NCBI RefSeq assembly: GCF_006494715.1 | Contig: NZ_CP041151.1 | Location: 434,001-498,000, forward strand | DNA: 64,000 nt | Origin: Shewanella sp. SNU WT4 | GTDB taxonomy: Bacteria > Pseudomonadota > Gammaproteobacteria > Enterobacterales > Shewanellaceae | Direction of reading: 5' to 3' | Shown: in pieces, positions 9,634-17,831 of the stretch | How positions within the stretch are numbered: the stretch's first letter is position 1 | Layout of the letters: every line of letters starts with the position of its first letter | Made by a program: the position numbers and the translations under genes | Notes under the pieces: generated by a model | Told to the model about the DNA's origin: nothing | The model's database searches: none | Seen by the model: only the letters and a program-made list of their open reading frames with translations

Positions 9634-10812
9634 GTGCGTTCTTTTTATCGACCGCCGCTTGCGGTACTAGTGCTACTGACAATTGTCAGTTTCTTTTTGA
9701 TCTTAGTAGTGACAGCCTACGTCTATGAAAGGGATCAAATTCATCGACAATTAATTCAAGAGCATAGTCAGCGTTTAGATAAGTCGTTGGCGCGATTGCA
9801 GTATGTAGCAGCAGAAACTGAGCTGCATGGTGGCTCGCATCGTCTTAAAACCGAAGTGTCCTTGGCATCGACGGATTTACAGGTGTTAGTCTTACTTCTG
9901 CTTGATAAGCAGCATGTCATTAAACACGCTAACTATTTGGTATGGCGCGGCAGTGTTGCCGATAGCTTTATTGATGGTTATCAAGCCAAGTTACATCAAG
10001 AGGCCATTGAGCAGCAAAGCTCGATTTTACAAGTCAATCCGCTGCGCAAAAGCATACAGGCCTATTACCCGATTTTTCACAGCAAGAAAAACCCTAAGAT
10101 AGATCTCATTTATTTAGAATTTGATTTAACCCCTGTGATGCTTACCGCCGATAGTGAATTACGTGAGCGCTACTTGTGGTTTTGGGGGCTCGCGGCAACT
10201 CTGGGGATGGGATTCATGGGGTTATTATACCTGTGGGTCATTCGGCCACTGAATCAGTTATCAGCGCAACTAAAGGGCTATATTGCTGCGGGTTCCTCTG
10301 CCTGCCAAAAGCCTGTGTCTATGCGCCCCATTGCGTGGAGCTGTAGTGAGGTGGCGCAGTTGCAATCGGCCATGCATGAAAACCTTGAGCAAAAACAGAA
10401 GCTGCAGCAAAAGTTACAAGACTACGAGTATCGCTGGTTCTATGCAGTTGAAAGCTCAGGCAACGGCATTTGGGATTGGAATATCATCACAGGCGCCGTG
10501 TATTTCTCTAACCGCTGGAAAGAGATGTTAGGTTTTCAGCAGCATGAGATTAACGATGATTTTCAGGAATGGGAAAGTCGCGTTCATCCCGATGATAAAG
10601 AGGCTGTGATGTTGAAATTGCAGGCCTATATCTCTGGCACGCACACTGAATTTGAAAGTATTCATCGTCTCAAACATAAGCTTGGGCATTATATCTGGGT
10701 AATGGATAGAGGCATGCTGGTGGAGTGGGACTGTGAAGGTCGCCCCGAGCGCATCATAGGCACTCATACAGATATGACAGAGCTAATGGCGGCTAAAGAG
10801 CAGCCGCAGTAA
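9634..10812 (+). CDS. Membrane-anchored PAS-domain sensor without an output domain
   Basis: 392 aa from a GTG start. One membrane helix at about 8-30, a periplasmic region of roughly 150 aa, a second helix at about 185-205, a HAMP-like linker with coiled coil (205-270), then a PAS domain with PAC tail (about 270-385) ending in THTDMTEL. This is the front half of many Shewanella diguanylate cyclases and kinases, but the frame stops 10 residues after the PAC motif and no GGDEF, EAL or kinase follows. Either a complete signalling adaptor or a truncated receptor. The ligand is unknown. Confidence 0.8.
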   Translation: MRSFYRPPLAVLVLLTIVSFFLILVVTAYVYERDQIHRQLIQEHSQRLDKSLARLQYVAAETELHGGSHRLKTEVSLASTDLQVLVLLLLDKQHVIKHANYLVWRGSVADSFIDGYQAKLHQEAIEQQSSILQVNPLRKSIQAYYPIFHSKKNPKIDLIYLEFDLTPVMLTADSELRERYLWFWGLAATLGMGFMGLLYLWVIRPLNQLSAQLKGYIAAGSSACQKPVSMRPIAWSCSEVAQLQSAMHENLEQKQKLQQKLQDYEYRWFYAVESSGNGIWDWNIITGAVYFSNRWKEMLGFQQHEINDDFQEWESRVHPDDKEAVMLKLQAYISGTHTEFESIHRLKHKLGHYIWVMDRGMLVEWDCEGRPERIIGTHTDMTELMAAKEQPQ

Positions 10813-10840
10813 CTATGTGCGTTATGTCAGTATCAGCACA

Positions 10841-10871
10841 GGCTAATGGCGATGCAATATTGCCATTAGCC
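10841..10871. terminator. Hairpin between convergent PAS-sensor gene and pldB
   Basis: 10-bp stem (GGCTAATGGC / GCCATTAGCC) with an 11-base loop between two converging genes. No T-run on either side, like the hairpin at 6834-6864. Possible bidirectional 3'-end signal. Confidence 0.45.
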
Positions 10872-10886
10872 ATTCTCGGCTTAGCT

Positions 10887-11852
10887 TCAACTGGCTTGGC
10901 TAAACCAGTGTAATGCCGCGCTTAAGCCTTGCTCTCGACGTACATCGGTTTCAATAAAGATTTCATGGCGAGCGCCATCAATCCGCAATAACTGACACCG
11001 GCCGTTAACCGCCGCCGTTTGGGCGTGATTATCAACAATACTATCGTCCCCCGCTTGCAAAATCAGTAACGGAATGTCTGACTGACTCGCAGCATCCTTG
11101 GCCTTATTGGCAGCGCTAAGAGCTTGCAATAACCAATGATTGCTTGGCGCGCCTAGTTGCAGTTGTGGCAACTGCTGATATAACTGCCGATACCTAAGAT
11201 AACGCACTTGGCTATGAGTGAGCTCATTGCTTTTAAAGGCAATATCTTGGTAGCCCTTACCTGTTAACACATAATGCGGCTGGCCGCCTTTAGGTACTTT
11301 ATTAAACCAAGTGGCCAGTGGCTTGATGATGCATTCAGGCGCAGGCAAGCGAATACCGTACATAGGCGCGCTAAACGCCGCAGCACTAAAATTATGGCCG
11401 TATTGCTGCAAATACAAGGTGCCAATGGCGCCGCCCATGGAGTGACCGAGCATAAATAGCTGAGTATGGCGGTCGGTTAAGACCTTGTTTTGCACAAATT
11501 GATGTAAATCTTGGACATAGTCATCAAACTCATCCACATGACCTAAGTGTGGGTTCGCTGTTAATCGCGCCGATAAACCTTGGCCGCGATGATCCATGGC
11601 GTAAATGCTAAAGCCTTGGCGGTAGCAATCAAAAATCAGTTCTTGATACTTTAAATAGCTTTCCACTCGGCCACTGCAAAACACAATCGCCGGCGCAATT
11701 TTGGGTTGGCGCACGGCGCAGTAGTTGAGCCTAATGCCATCAACACTGGTTATTTCACCTTGTTCAACTTGCTGCCAAAACTCTGCTAACTGCTCCTGAT
11801 AATGAGCATCTTGCAGTTGAGCTTCTGTGGTGAAAGAACTGGGGGTTAACAT
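10887..11852 (-). CDS. pldB: Alpha/beta hydrolase, lysophospholipase PldB-like
   Basis: Serine hydrolase of the monoacylglycerol lipase/lysophospholipase L2 group. The nucleophile elbow GHSMGG has its serine at about residue 138; DHRGQG is near residue 88; the acid (DDSIVD) and the catalytic His (DGARHEIF) are in the C-terminal quarter. I use the ATG at 11852 (321 aa), which has AGGA 6 bases upstream, rather than an upstream TTG. L2-type lysophospholipases cleave 2-acyl lysophospholipids at the inner membrane; the exact substrate here is inferred. Confidence 0.8.
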   Translation of the reverse strand: MLTPSSFTTEAQLQDAHYQEQLAEFWQQVEQGEITSVDGIRLNYCAVRQPKIAPAIVFCSGRVESYLKYQELIFDCYRQGFSIYAMDHRGQGLSARLTANPHLGHVDEFDDYVQDLHQFVQNKVLTDRHTQLFMLGHSMGGAIGTLYLQQYGHNFSAAAFSAPMYGIRLPAPECIIKPLATWFNKVPKGGQPHYVLTGKGYQDIAFKSNELTHSQVRYLRYRQLYQQLPQLQLGAPSNHWLLQALSAANKAKDAASQSDIPLLILQAGDDSIVDNHAQTAAVNGRCQLLRIDGARHEIFIETDVRREQGLSAALHWFSQAS

Positions 11853-12123
11853 GGGATATCCTAGCGTCAATAACTATCCAGAATGCCAGTGTATCAAAAA
11901 GTGGCGATGTTGGCAGGCTGTTGAATATCAGCACTATTAAGCTTGGTTCACTTAGCGCTGGGTGTTTAACTCGCCAGCAGATGCTACACCTAACAGAATA
12001 AAAGGTTCTTAAAGCGAAAATACCTTGTTAAATAATCTGATGGTGTAATAAAATTCAAAACGGCCGTATGATAATCAGAACAATGGCAAGTGCGACTTGC
12101 TAGAGCCTTATTGGAGTAACTAA

Positions 12124-13131
12124 ATGATAAATACCAGCATTCCCTTAGTCGACTTACATCGCCATTTAGATGGTAATGTTCGAGTCGGAACTATTTGGTC
12201 GTTAGCCGATCAACACGGTATTGCATTGCCTGCGGACTCGCTTGAAACCTTGGCTCCCTATGTGCAAATTCAAGGCAAAGAAGCCAGCTTAGTGGCTTTT
12301 TTAACAAAACTAGATTGGATGGTAGCGGTATTAGCCGACTTAGATGCCGTTAAGCGCGTCGCCTATGAAAACGTGCTTGATGCTGCCATTTCAGGGCTGG
12401 ATTACACTGAATTACGCTTTAGCCCTTATTACATGGCGATGAACCATAAGTTGCCGCTAGAAGGCGTGGTTGAAGCTGTGATTGAGGGCGTTGCCCACGG
12501 CATGCGCGATAGCGATGTAAAAGTGAATCTTATCGGTATTATGTCGCGCTCATTTGGCGTGGATGCTTGCCGCGCTGAACTGAATGCAATTTTATCGCAA
12601 CGAGCCAAAATCGTGGCGATAGATTTAGCGGGTGATGAGTTGTCATATCCTGGCGACTTGTTTGTGGAGCATTTCCGCCGTGCCCGCGATGCAGGTTTAG
12701 CTGTCACAGTGCATGCCGGTGAAGCTGATGGCGCCAGTAGCATTTGGCAGGCTATTCGCTCTTTAGGCGCGACTCGTATTGGTCATGGGGTTAATGCAGT
12801 AAAAGATCCGCAGTTAATGGAGTATTTGGCCAAACATAGAATTGGGATTGAATCTTGCCCAACCAGCAACTTACATACTTCAACGGTTGCGAGTTACCAA
12901 GCTCAGCCTTTAAAGGCTTTTTATGATGCCGGCGTGTTAGTCAGCATTAATACTGATGATCCAGGTGTGAGCAATATTGATATTGGCCATGAATATCGCG
13001 TGGCCGAGCAAGAAATGGGATTATCCGCTGATGTGTTAGCGCAAATTCAGCGTAATGGCGTCGAGATGGCGTTTTTATCTGATAGTGAGCGCCGCGCCAT
13101 GTATTTTGCTAAAGAAGCCAATTTACCTTAA
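12124..13131 (+). CDS. add: Adenosine deaminase, Add
   Basis: Deaminates adenosine and deoxyadenosine to inosine in purine salvage. TIM-barrel zinc enzyme of 335 aa. Zinc ligands are visible as His12/His14 (DLHRHLDG), the His in VHAGE, and the Asp pair in NTDDPGV; the catalytic Glu is in VHAGEADG and the conserved His in GHGVNA. GGAG precedes the ATG. Transcribed alone, it converges on hemN; the shared terminator has been split by the IS4-type remnant at 13171-13612. Confidence 0.95.
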   Translation: MINTSIPLVDLHRHLDGNVRVGTIWSLADQHGIALPADSLETLAPYVQIQGKEASLVAFLTKLDWMVAVLADLDAVKRVAYENVLDAAISGLDYTELRFSPYYMAMNHKLPLEGVVEAVIEGVAHGMRDSDVKVNLIGIMSRSFGVDACRAELNAILSQRAKIVAIDLAGDELSYPGDLFVEHFRRARDAGLAVTVHAGEADGASSIWQAIRSLGATRIGHGVNAVKDPQLMEYLAKHRIGIESCPTSNLHTSTVASYQAQPLKAFYDAGVLVSINTDDPGVSNIDIGHEYRVAEQEMGLSADVLAQIQRNGVEMAFLSDSERRAMYFAKEANLP

Positions 13132-13160
13132 GCCTTTTGGCTGCAAATAGTAAAAAGCCA

Positions 13161-13170
13161 CTGCATGCAG
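13161..13170. repeat. Target-site duplication, left copy
   Basis: CTGCATGCAG directly before the left end of the IS4-type remnant. The partner at 13613-13622 reads CTGTATGCAG, one mismatch, consistent with an old insertion. The 10-bp target is itself palindromic. Confidence 0.75.
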
Positions 13171-13220
13171 TAATGCCGATCAGTTAAGACAGATCGCTTG
13201 ACGATCTCACTGAAAGGATC

Positions 13221-13254
13221 AAAATCCGATGACCCCATGTCATCGGATTTTTTT
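13221..13254 (+). terminator. Terminator-like hairpin directly before the transposase ATG
   Basis: A 12-bp stem (AAAATCCGATGA / TCATCGGATTTT) around a 7-base loop, followed by a T-run to 13254 that abuts the transposase ATG at 13255. It would stop transcripts entering from add. The same arrangement occurs in the second element at 59860-59894. Confidence 0.75.
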
Positions 13255-13603
13255 ATGCAACTTTCAGAAGCTTTGGCGCGTACTCATATCAATCGCCATA
13301 CCGAATTCACCTGTCTGGCCGATGTGCTTGAGCCAGATTTAATTCAGTCGTGCCTTGATTCACATGGTGTTGCCAGTTTACGGCGACGTAAGTTACCTAT
13401 GGATGCCATGATTTGGGCGGTGATTGGTATGGCTCTGTTCAGAGGCGAGTCCGTCCGCTCTCTCATCAATAAGCTTGATATCGTCTTACCTCAAGAGGTT
13501 GAAGCTTGATGGGAAACGGGATAGAGCCTATCCACGTACGTTAAAAATGAGTAAAAACAAGTATCCCATTAAGCCTAAGAAAAATGCCGCTCACACTAAG
13601 TGA
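13255..13603 (+). pseudogene. IS4-family transposase remnant
   Basis: From the ATG at 13255 the frame encodes the IS4 N-terminal domain (LRRRKLPMDAMIWAVIGMAL) and stops at 13509. A second frame, from about 13511 to the TGA at 13601-13603, encodes a transposase C-terminus (YPRTLKMSKNKYPIK...), matching the end of the transposase in the 58.5-kb element (SYPRVVLKKTVKYPSK). The catalytic core with the DDE residues is missing and the join is out of frame. Not functional. Confidence 0.85.
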
Positions 13604-13611
13604 GCGGCATT
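13582..13611 (-). terminator. Hairpin at the right end of the IS4-type remnant
   Basis: Stem AATGCCGCTCAC / GTGAGCGGCATT, with the terminal repeat forming one arm. Read on the minus strand it is followed by a T-run, so it would stop transcripts entering from the hemN side, antisense to the transposase. Confidence 0.7.
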
Positions 13612-13672
13612 ACTGTATGCAGTGGCTTTTTTGTGGATATAGTTCGCGCTAGTCAGTGTGCTTAGCTAGTGA

Positions 13673-15049
13673 TTAGATAACTCGCGAGAACTGCTGCTGG
13701 CGCGCTTTGTCGCGGTAATACACGTCAAAGCAAATGCAGATGTTACGAATTAATAAGCGACCGGTTGAGTCGATAGTGATTTTGCGGTCACTAATGTCGA
13801 CTAACTTATCATCAATAAAGGTCTGCAATAGCTTTAAGTCTTCGCTGAAGTACTGTTCAAATTGAATACCCAGTTTTTGCTCCATATCAGCCATATCGAG
13901 CTCAAAGTGACAGATTAATTGCTTGATCACAGCGCGGCGAATTTCATCGTCACGATTAAGGCTGCAACCTTTCCACAATGCATGTCCTTGAGCTTCCACG
14001 GCTTCGTAATATGGACGAATATCTTTTTGGTTCTGGGCGTAACAATCACCAATCATGCTGATAGATGACACACCTAAGCCCAGTAAGTCACACTCTTCTT
14101 GAGTGGTATAACCTTGGAAATTGCGGTGTAAACGGCCTTCGCGCTGTAACTTAGCTAATTCATCATCTGGCTTAGCGAAGTGATCCATACCTATGTACTG
14201 ATAACCAGCCTCAGTTAAGGTAGTGATGGTTTGATGCAGCATATCGAGTTTTTGCTGCGGGCCAGGCATATGCTCTTCTTTAATTTTACGCTGCGCGGCA
14301 AAGCGGGCAGGTAAGTGCGCATAGTTAAATACCGATAAACGGTCTGGCGATAATTCAATAATGCGGGCGATAGTCGCTGCAAACGTCTCAGGCGTTTGAT
14401 GCGGCAAGCCGTAAATTAAATCTACGTTAGTGGACACAAAGCCCATAGCTTTGGCTTTGGCCATTAAATCGAAAATAAAGCCTTCATCTTGCTCGCGGTT
14501 AACCGCTACTTGTACTTCTTTATTAAAGTCTTGAACACCAATAGAAATACGGTTAAATCCGGCTTCTTTTAAGGTGTCTAGCATTGAGAGTTCAATCTCA
14601 CGAGGATCGACTTCGATAGAGTATTCACCTTGCTCTTCAAAATGGAAGTGCTGCTTAAGTAATTGGCTTAAGCGCAAGATTTGCTCTGGATTTAAGAAGG
14701 TCGGAGTACCGCCGCCCCAATGCATTTGCGTAACCGTATAATTTTCAAATAACGGCGCGCGATTGATAATTTCTTTCGCTAAGAATTCAATGTACTGATC
14801 GGCTTTGTGCTGATGGCGGGTAATGATTTTATTGCAGCCGCAGTAATAGCACAGCTTGGCACAGAAAGGGATGTGGATATACAGGGATAATTTATTACTT
14901 TTGCTTGTTTTTATCGCCTGCAATAGGTCTTGCTCAGAGAAAGCGTCGTTAAACTCTAATGCCGTTGGATAAGAGGTATAACGAGGACCGCTATAATTGT
15001 ATTTCTCAATCATAGACTGATCCCAGCTGATCTGTGTGGGCTGCTTCAA
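13673..15049 (-). CDS. hemN: Oxygen-independent coproporphyrinogen III dehydrogenase, HemN
   Basis: Radical-SAM enzyme that decarboxylates coproporphyrinogen III to protoporphyrinogen IX for heme synthesis without oxygen. The 4Fe-4S motif is Cys63-x3-Cys67-x2-Cys70 followed by Gly-Cys72 (CAKLCYYCGC), the arrangement typical of true HemN rather than HemW. At 458 aa it has the usual length, with the C-terminal HemN domain present. A weak Fnr/EtrA-like site lies upstream at 15110-15123. The next gene upstream ends at 15276 with its own terminator. Confidence 0.94.
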   Translation of the reverse strand: MKQPTQISWDQSMIEKYNYSGPRYTSYPTALEFNDAFSEQDLLQAIKTSKSNKLSLYIHIPFCAKLCYYCGCNKIITRHQHKADQYIEFLAKEIINRAPLFENYTVTQMHWGGGTPTFLNPEQILRLSQLLKQHFHFEEQGEYSIEVDPREIELSMLDTLKEAGFNRISIGVQDFNKEVQVAVNREQDEGFIFDLMAKAKAMGFVSTNVDLIYGLPHQTPETFAATIARIIELSPDRLSVFNYAHLPARFAAQRKIKEEHMPGPQQKLDMLHQTITTLTEAGYQYIGMDHFAKPDDELAKLQREGRLHRNFQGYTTQEECDLLGLGVSSISMIGDCYAQNQKDIRPYYEAVEAQGHALWKGCSLNRDDEIRRAVIKQLICHFELDMADMEQKLGIQFEQYFSEDLKLLQTFIDDKLVDISDRKITIDSTGRLLIRNICICFDVYYRDKARQQQFSRVI

Positions 15050-15109
15050 GGCGTGACCTCCGGTAATTTAGCAATAGGCGAAGTATGCAGCCTCTACGTC
15101 AAAAATACC

Positions 15110-15123
15110 TTGATCTAGGTTTA
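15110..15123 (-). promoter_or_regulatory. Possible Fnr/EtrA site upstream of hemN
   Basis: On the plus strand TTGATCTAGGTTTA has one perfect Fnr half-site (TTGAT) and a poor second half. It is about 60-75 bp upstream of hemN, an anaerobically used gene often Fnr-controlled. The match is weak. Confidence 0.35.
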
Positions 15124-15238
15124 AAAATTTAACGTAAAGGTTTCAGAATTAGCGACTATCCAACAAAATGGTGAGCTTGTCTTTGGTTTGATAGAGGTTT
15201 TGTGCTCTGACTCACTGGATATGTTGATTTTTATCAAT

Positions 15239-15263
15239 AAAAAAGCCGCATTACTGCGGCTTG
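15239..15263 (-). terminator. Intrinsic terminator after the yihI-DUF2489 genes
   Basis: Stem AAGCCGCA / TGCGGCTT with a TTAC loop; on the minus strand it is followed by TTTTTT. It lies 13 bp beyond the stop of the DUF2489 gene and separates that transcript from hemN. Confidence 0.85.
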
Positions 15264-15275
15264 TTAATCAATTGC

Positions 15276-15743
15276 TTAATGAGATTTTGGCAGTGGATGT
15301 AGGGCAATCTGCTGAATTTCTTGCATTATGCCTTCAGCTAACTCAGCCTCACTTTTTATCCGCTGCAAATCAAACCGCATCCGTTGCTGTTTATCTAACG
15401 CTTTTCTGTCATCCCTGATGGGATGAGAAGCGATGCGTTGAAAATGGCGGAATAGGTGAGGGTATTGCGGCATCACCTGCTCGCTGAGCGATAAGATGCC
15501 AAACAACTTACCTATGCGGATCACGCCTTCAGACAATTCACACCTATCTTCAATCACAGCTTGGGCGATATAACTGATATCCCCTAGTATTTGCTCTCGC
15601 TTAGCCTTGGCGGCGCTAGCGATTGCCAAAGCTTGCTGAGTGGCGTGCTGTTGCTGTTGGCGTAAGCGCCATAACAAGATAGCCGCATACGCGGCTAAAG
15701 GCACTATGATGGTGAATGCGGCAATGATCCAGATGCTATCCAA
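15276..15743 (-). CDS. DUF2489 family membrane-anchored protein
   Basis: 155-aa protein with one N-terminal membrane helix (about 4-26) followed by a basic Gln/Ala-rich helical region and a mostly alpha-helical cytoplasmic part. It matches what I know of DUF2489 proteins, found next to yihI and hemN in Shewanella and Vibrio. The start is TTG, well supported by AAGGAGG 6 bases upstream. It follows yihI by 26 bp and so is probably cotranscribed. Function unknown; the setting suggests a link to ribosome assembly or heme genes, but this is only context. Confidence 0.75.
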   Translation of the reverse strand: MDSIWIIAAFTIIVPLAAYAAILLWRLRQQQQHATQQALAIASAAKAKREQILGDISYIAQAVIEDRCELSEGVIRIGKLFGILSLSEQVMPQYPHLFRHFQRIASHPIRDDRKALDKQQRMRFDLQRIKSEAELAEGIMQEIQQIALHPLPKSH

Positions 15744-15769
15744 CTAAGCCTCCTTGCAATTGATGCGAT

Positions 15770-16321
15770 TTAGTCTTTATGACGAAACTGATCAAGTAAC
15801 GACTCACCAGACTCAAACTGAGCTAGCAATTCATCATCATTAAGGGCTTTCTTCGGCGCTGGTGCTGCAAGTTCTTCATCATCAGTGATGCCTAATTTGA
15901 TCATTAAGGCTTCAATCTTATTGAGTTGCTTATCCAGCCACTCTTGATCGGCCGCATTCAGATCGCGACCTTCTTCCAATGCATCCAGCAATTGGTTTAA
16001 GCGCGGATCTTCTTCAAGTTGCAACAGCTTTTGGTCATCGCTTAACTTTGGCTTAGGTGAAGCTTTCACGGCAGCAACATTGACTTTTTCAACGGCCGTT
16101 GGCAGAACTAAAGCCACAGGCTTTTTGCTGCCATGACGTGGATCTTTCTTGGTAGTTGAACCGTTTGCCACTTGCTCTAATAAAGTCTCATTGTGACGAC
16201 TTCCGGTTTTATTACCGGTAACGCGTTTCTTTTTAGCGAGTTCACGCTCGGTTTTTTTCTGTCTTGGTGCCTTGGTTGGGGCGCAACCCAGACCACTGCG
16301 GGTTTTCTTGGAACGACTCAT
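15770..16321 (-). CDS. yihI: Der GTPase-activating protein YihI
   Basis: Stimulates the GTPase of Der (EngA), which matures the 50S ribosomal subunit. It is 183 aa, with a highly basic N-terminal third (SRSKKTRSG, QKKTERELAKKKR) and an acidic C-terminal half containing the conserved region DPRLNQLLDALEEGRDLNAA, the typical YihI layout. It lies in a minus-strand run with the methyltransferase and DUF2489 genes; in enterobacteria it is likewise near hemN and engB. Confidence 0.9.
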   Translation of the reverse strand: MSRSKKTRSGLGCAPTKAPRQKKTERELAKKKRVTGNKTGSRHNETLLEQVANGSTTKKDPRHGSKKPVALVLPTAVEKVNVAAVKASPKPKLSDDQKLLQLEEDPRLNQLLDALEEGRDLNAADQEWLDKQLNKIEALMIKLGITDDEELAAPAPKKALNDDELLAQFESGESLLDQFRHKD

Positions 16322-16373
16322 ACTTTTCTCGACTACTGGTTTTGCCCAGCCTGTTTCAAATGCCAGGCCGAGA

Positions 16374-17036
16374 TCAAAGGGCGGGATTTATACCAGATTC
16401 TGATGTTTTTTGCATCAGAATGAAATCATCTGCTGCAAATAATAACGTAAATCCACTATTTTCGGCTAAATAACTAAAGGTCTTGGCGTGGAAAAAGGCC
16501 ACATGCGCGAGATTATTTTTGTAATGCCATTTTCCAAAGTCGGCATTATCACTCAACATGCGGGTACTTATCGCCAGCCAACCACCGGTTTTTAACAGGC
16601 GGCATAATAATGCCCACTCACGTTGTGGGTTTCTAAAGTGCTCAAATACTCGATAACAACAGATAAAATCATAACTGTGGCGCAAGACTTGGTGATTAGG
16701 AGCAATGAAGGGATCGTACTGCTCCAGTAAATGGCCTTGCTCAGTAATTATCTGCTGGCTGGCAGCATCGAGAATGCGACCGTAATTTAAACCATGCAAT
16801 TGACTGGCGGTTAACTGATGGAGTTGATCGAGCAGAGGCAGCACAAAATTAGCTAATTGTTGTTGTTTTTTGGCTGGGCTTGGTTGGCTAAATCGTTGTT
16901 TCAATGCTTGTGGGGGAAGTTGGCTGCGGCCATCTGCAAATATCAAGCAACAGCGCGGACAACTATAGAAGCTGCGTTTCTTGTCTTGATAAAATATTGA
17001 GCATGATGAATTTTGGCAAAGTGGGCAGCTAAGCAT
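16374..17036 (-). CDS. Class I SAM-dependent methyltransferase with an N-terminal zinc ribbon
   Basis: 220 aa. The N-terminus has two CPxC knuckles (SCPLCQ, and SCPRCC about 20 residues later), a small zinc-binding module, followed by a methyltransferase-like domain with YRVFEHFRNPQREWALLCRLLKTGGWLAIST, the usual post-motif and beta4-5 region. The SAM-binding glycine motif is degenerate (RILDAAS). The same two-part layout occurs in methyltransferases of uncertain substrate. It is 52 bp upstream of yihI on the same strand, so probably first in that operon. Confidence 0.75.
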   Translation of the reverse strand: MLSCPLCQNSSCSIFYQDKKRSFYSCPRCCLIFADGRSQLPPQALKQRFSQPSPAKKQQQLANFVLPLLDQLHQLTASQLHGLNYGRILDAASQQIITEQGHLLEQYDPFIAPNHQVLRHSYDFICCYRVFEHFRNPQREWALLCRLLKTGGWLAISTRMLSDNADFGKWHYKNNLAHVAFFHAKTFSYLAENSGFTLLFAADDFILMQKTSESGINPAL

Positions 17037-17115
17037 TTACTATCAGTAAGTTATGTCACTATTGCAGGATTATACCAGTAAAGAGGTATCGGTATTGATA
17101 ACTAATAAAATAAAA

Positions 17116-17139
17116 ATGGCGGCAGTTGCCTGCCGCCAT
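17116..17139 (-). terminator. Intrinsic terminator of an unidentified minus-strand transcript
   Basis: Stem ATGGCGGCAG / CTGCCGCCAT with a 4-base loop; on the minus strand it is followed by TTTTATTTT. No recognised minus-strand gene lies just upstream (higher coordinates), so it implies a transcript from the 17.14-17.64 kb region. Confidence 0.65.
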
Positions 17140-17640
17140 ATAAAAATGTCAAAGACATATCAATTTGATTATCCAGTATCCATACTAGCTATGTGACTAT
17201 CCCAGTCAAAATCCATCTGTTATTGTTTGCTTTCCATGCAATTATTTATAGTTTTTGGTCTTCCAGACACTTAATCTTGTAGCGCTTCAATGTTTCAATT
17301 GAAGATTCCCGTAGATGGTCTCAGCCATTTACTTATAGGTTGTCATCTATGACACTCAATCCAACCATCCCTGTTTAGTAACTTCTAGCGACATCTCGAT
17401 TCAGCGAGGAAGAAAACAACGGTTTTCTAGCAAATTCAAATCCTTTAAATTTGCGCCCCTGCTTGAGTATTTGAATCCAATCTGGATTACCAAGAACACT
17501 CCGAAAAACTGACATCATTTGAAGATTTCGACCTAGATTACAAAGGGTAATCATCACTTATTATTATTTTATGTGAGTGGTCTTGAGTTTATTCTTATTA
17601 TTAACTTTTATTTATTCTTATATCTTAAATGTATGTAATC
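17140..17640. other. Unassigned intergenic stretch
   Basis: About 500 bp without a recognisable gene. The only open frame of note on the minus strand, 17375-17557, would give 60 aa of unknown type, with an ATG pair but no convincing ribosome-binding site. The stretch ends in the terminator at 17116-17139. It could be a decayed gene or a non-coding RNA; I cannot tell. Confidence 0.4.
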
Positions 17641-17779
17641 GATATCAGTGCATGATTATAAGTATTAACATTCGCACTGCTGGGTTTGTATCGTTACGGG
17701 GCTCATTAAACCCAAATATGTGAGTATTGTCAAGCAATAGCGCTGCACGCTTTACGTTAACGTAAGCTTTAAGTAAATG

Positions 17780-17804
17780 AAAAGGGAGCAAGCGCTCCCT
17801 TTTT
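17780..17804. terminator. Terminator after cytochrome c4
   Basis: Stem AAAGGGAGC / GCTCCCTTT around AAGC, with A-run and T-run on the two sides, so it can work in either direction. It lies about 30 bp past the cytochrome c4 stop. Confidence 0.85.
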
Positions 17805-17831
17805 GTAGTCATTTCAATCATTAAGCTTTGT

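Larger units (their letters stand above)
13171..13612 (+). mobile_element. Internally deleted IS4-family element (442 bp)
   Basis: The left end TAATGCCGATCAGTTAAG (13171-13188) is the IS4-type terminal repeat; the right end CTAAGTGAGCGGCATTA (13596-13612) is its imperfect inverse. Only the first ~85 codons and last ~30 codons of the transposase remain, joined out of frame near 13505-13512, so about 1 kb has been lost compared with the 1,416-bp relative at 58526-59941. It carries a hairpin with T-run just before the transposase ATG and another at its right end. It cannot move by itself, but both ends are present, so movement in trans is conceivable. Confidence 0.85.
13152..13636. terminator. 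add/hemN bidirectional terminator, split by an insertion element
   Basis: The two halves of a palindrome lie on either side of the element: AAAAAGCCACTGCATGCAG at 13152-13170 and, after a near-copy of its last 10 bases, TGGCTTTTTT at 13623-13632. Removing the element and one target copy restores a perfect 28-bp palindrome with A-run and T-run, an intrinsic terminator usable from both sides by the convergent genes add and hemN. Confidence 0.8.

Noticed and set aside
13171..13612. CRISPR or integron-type repeat at the add/hemN junction
   Set aside because: The inverted repeats are fully explained by IS4 ends plus the split terminator.
15188..15418. Plus-strand open frame of 76 codons
   Set aside because: Overlaps the terminator and the 3' part of the DUF2489 gene; coding signal belongs to the other strand.
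17375..17557. Minus-strand open frame of 60 codons
   Set aside because: No family resemblance and no convincing ribosome-binding site; kept only as part of the unassigned stretch.
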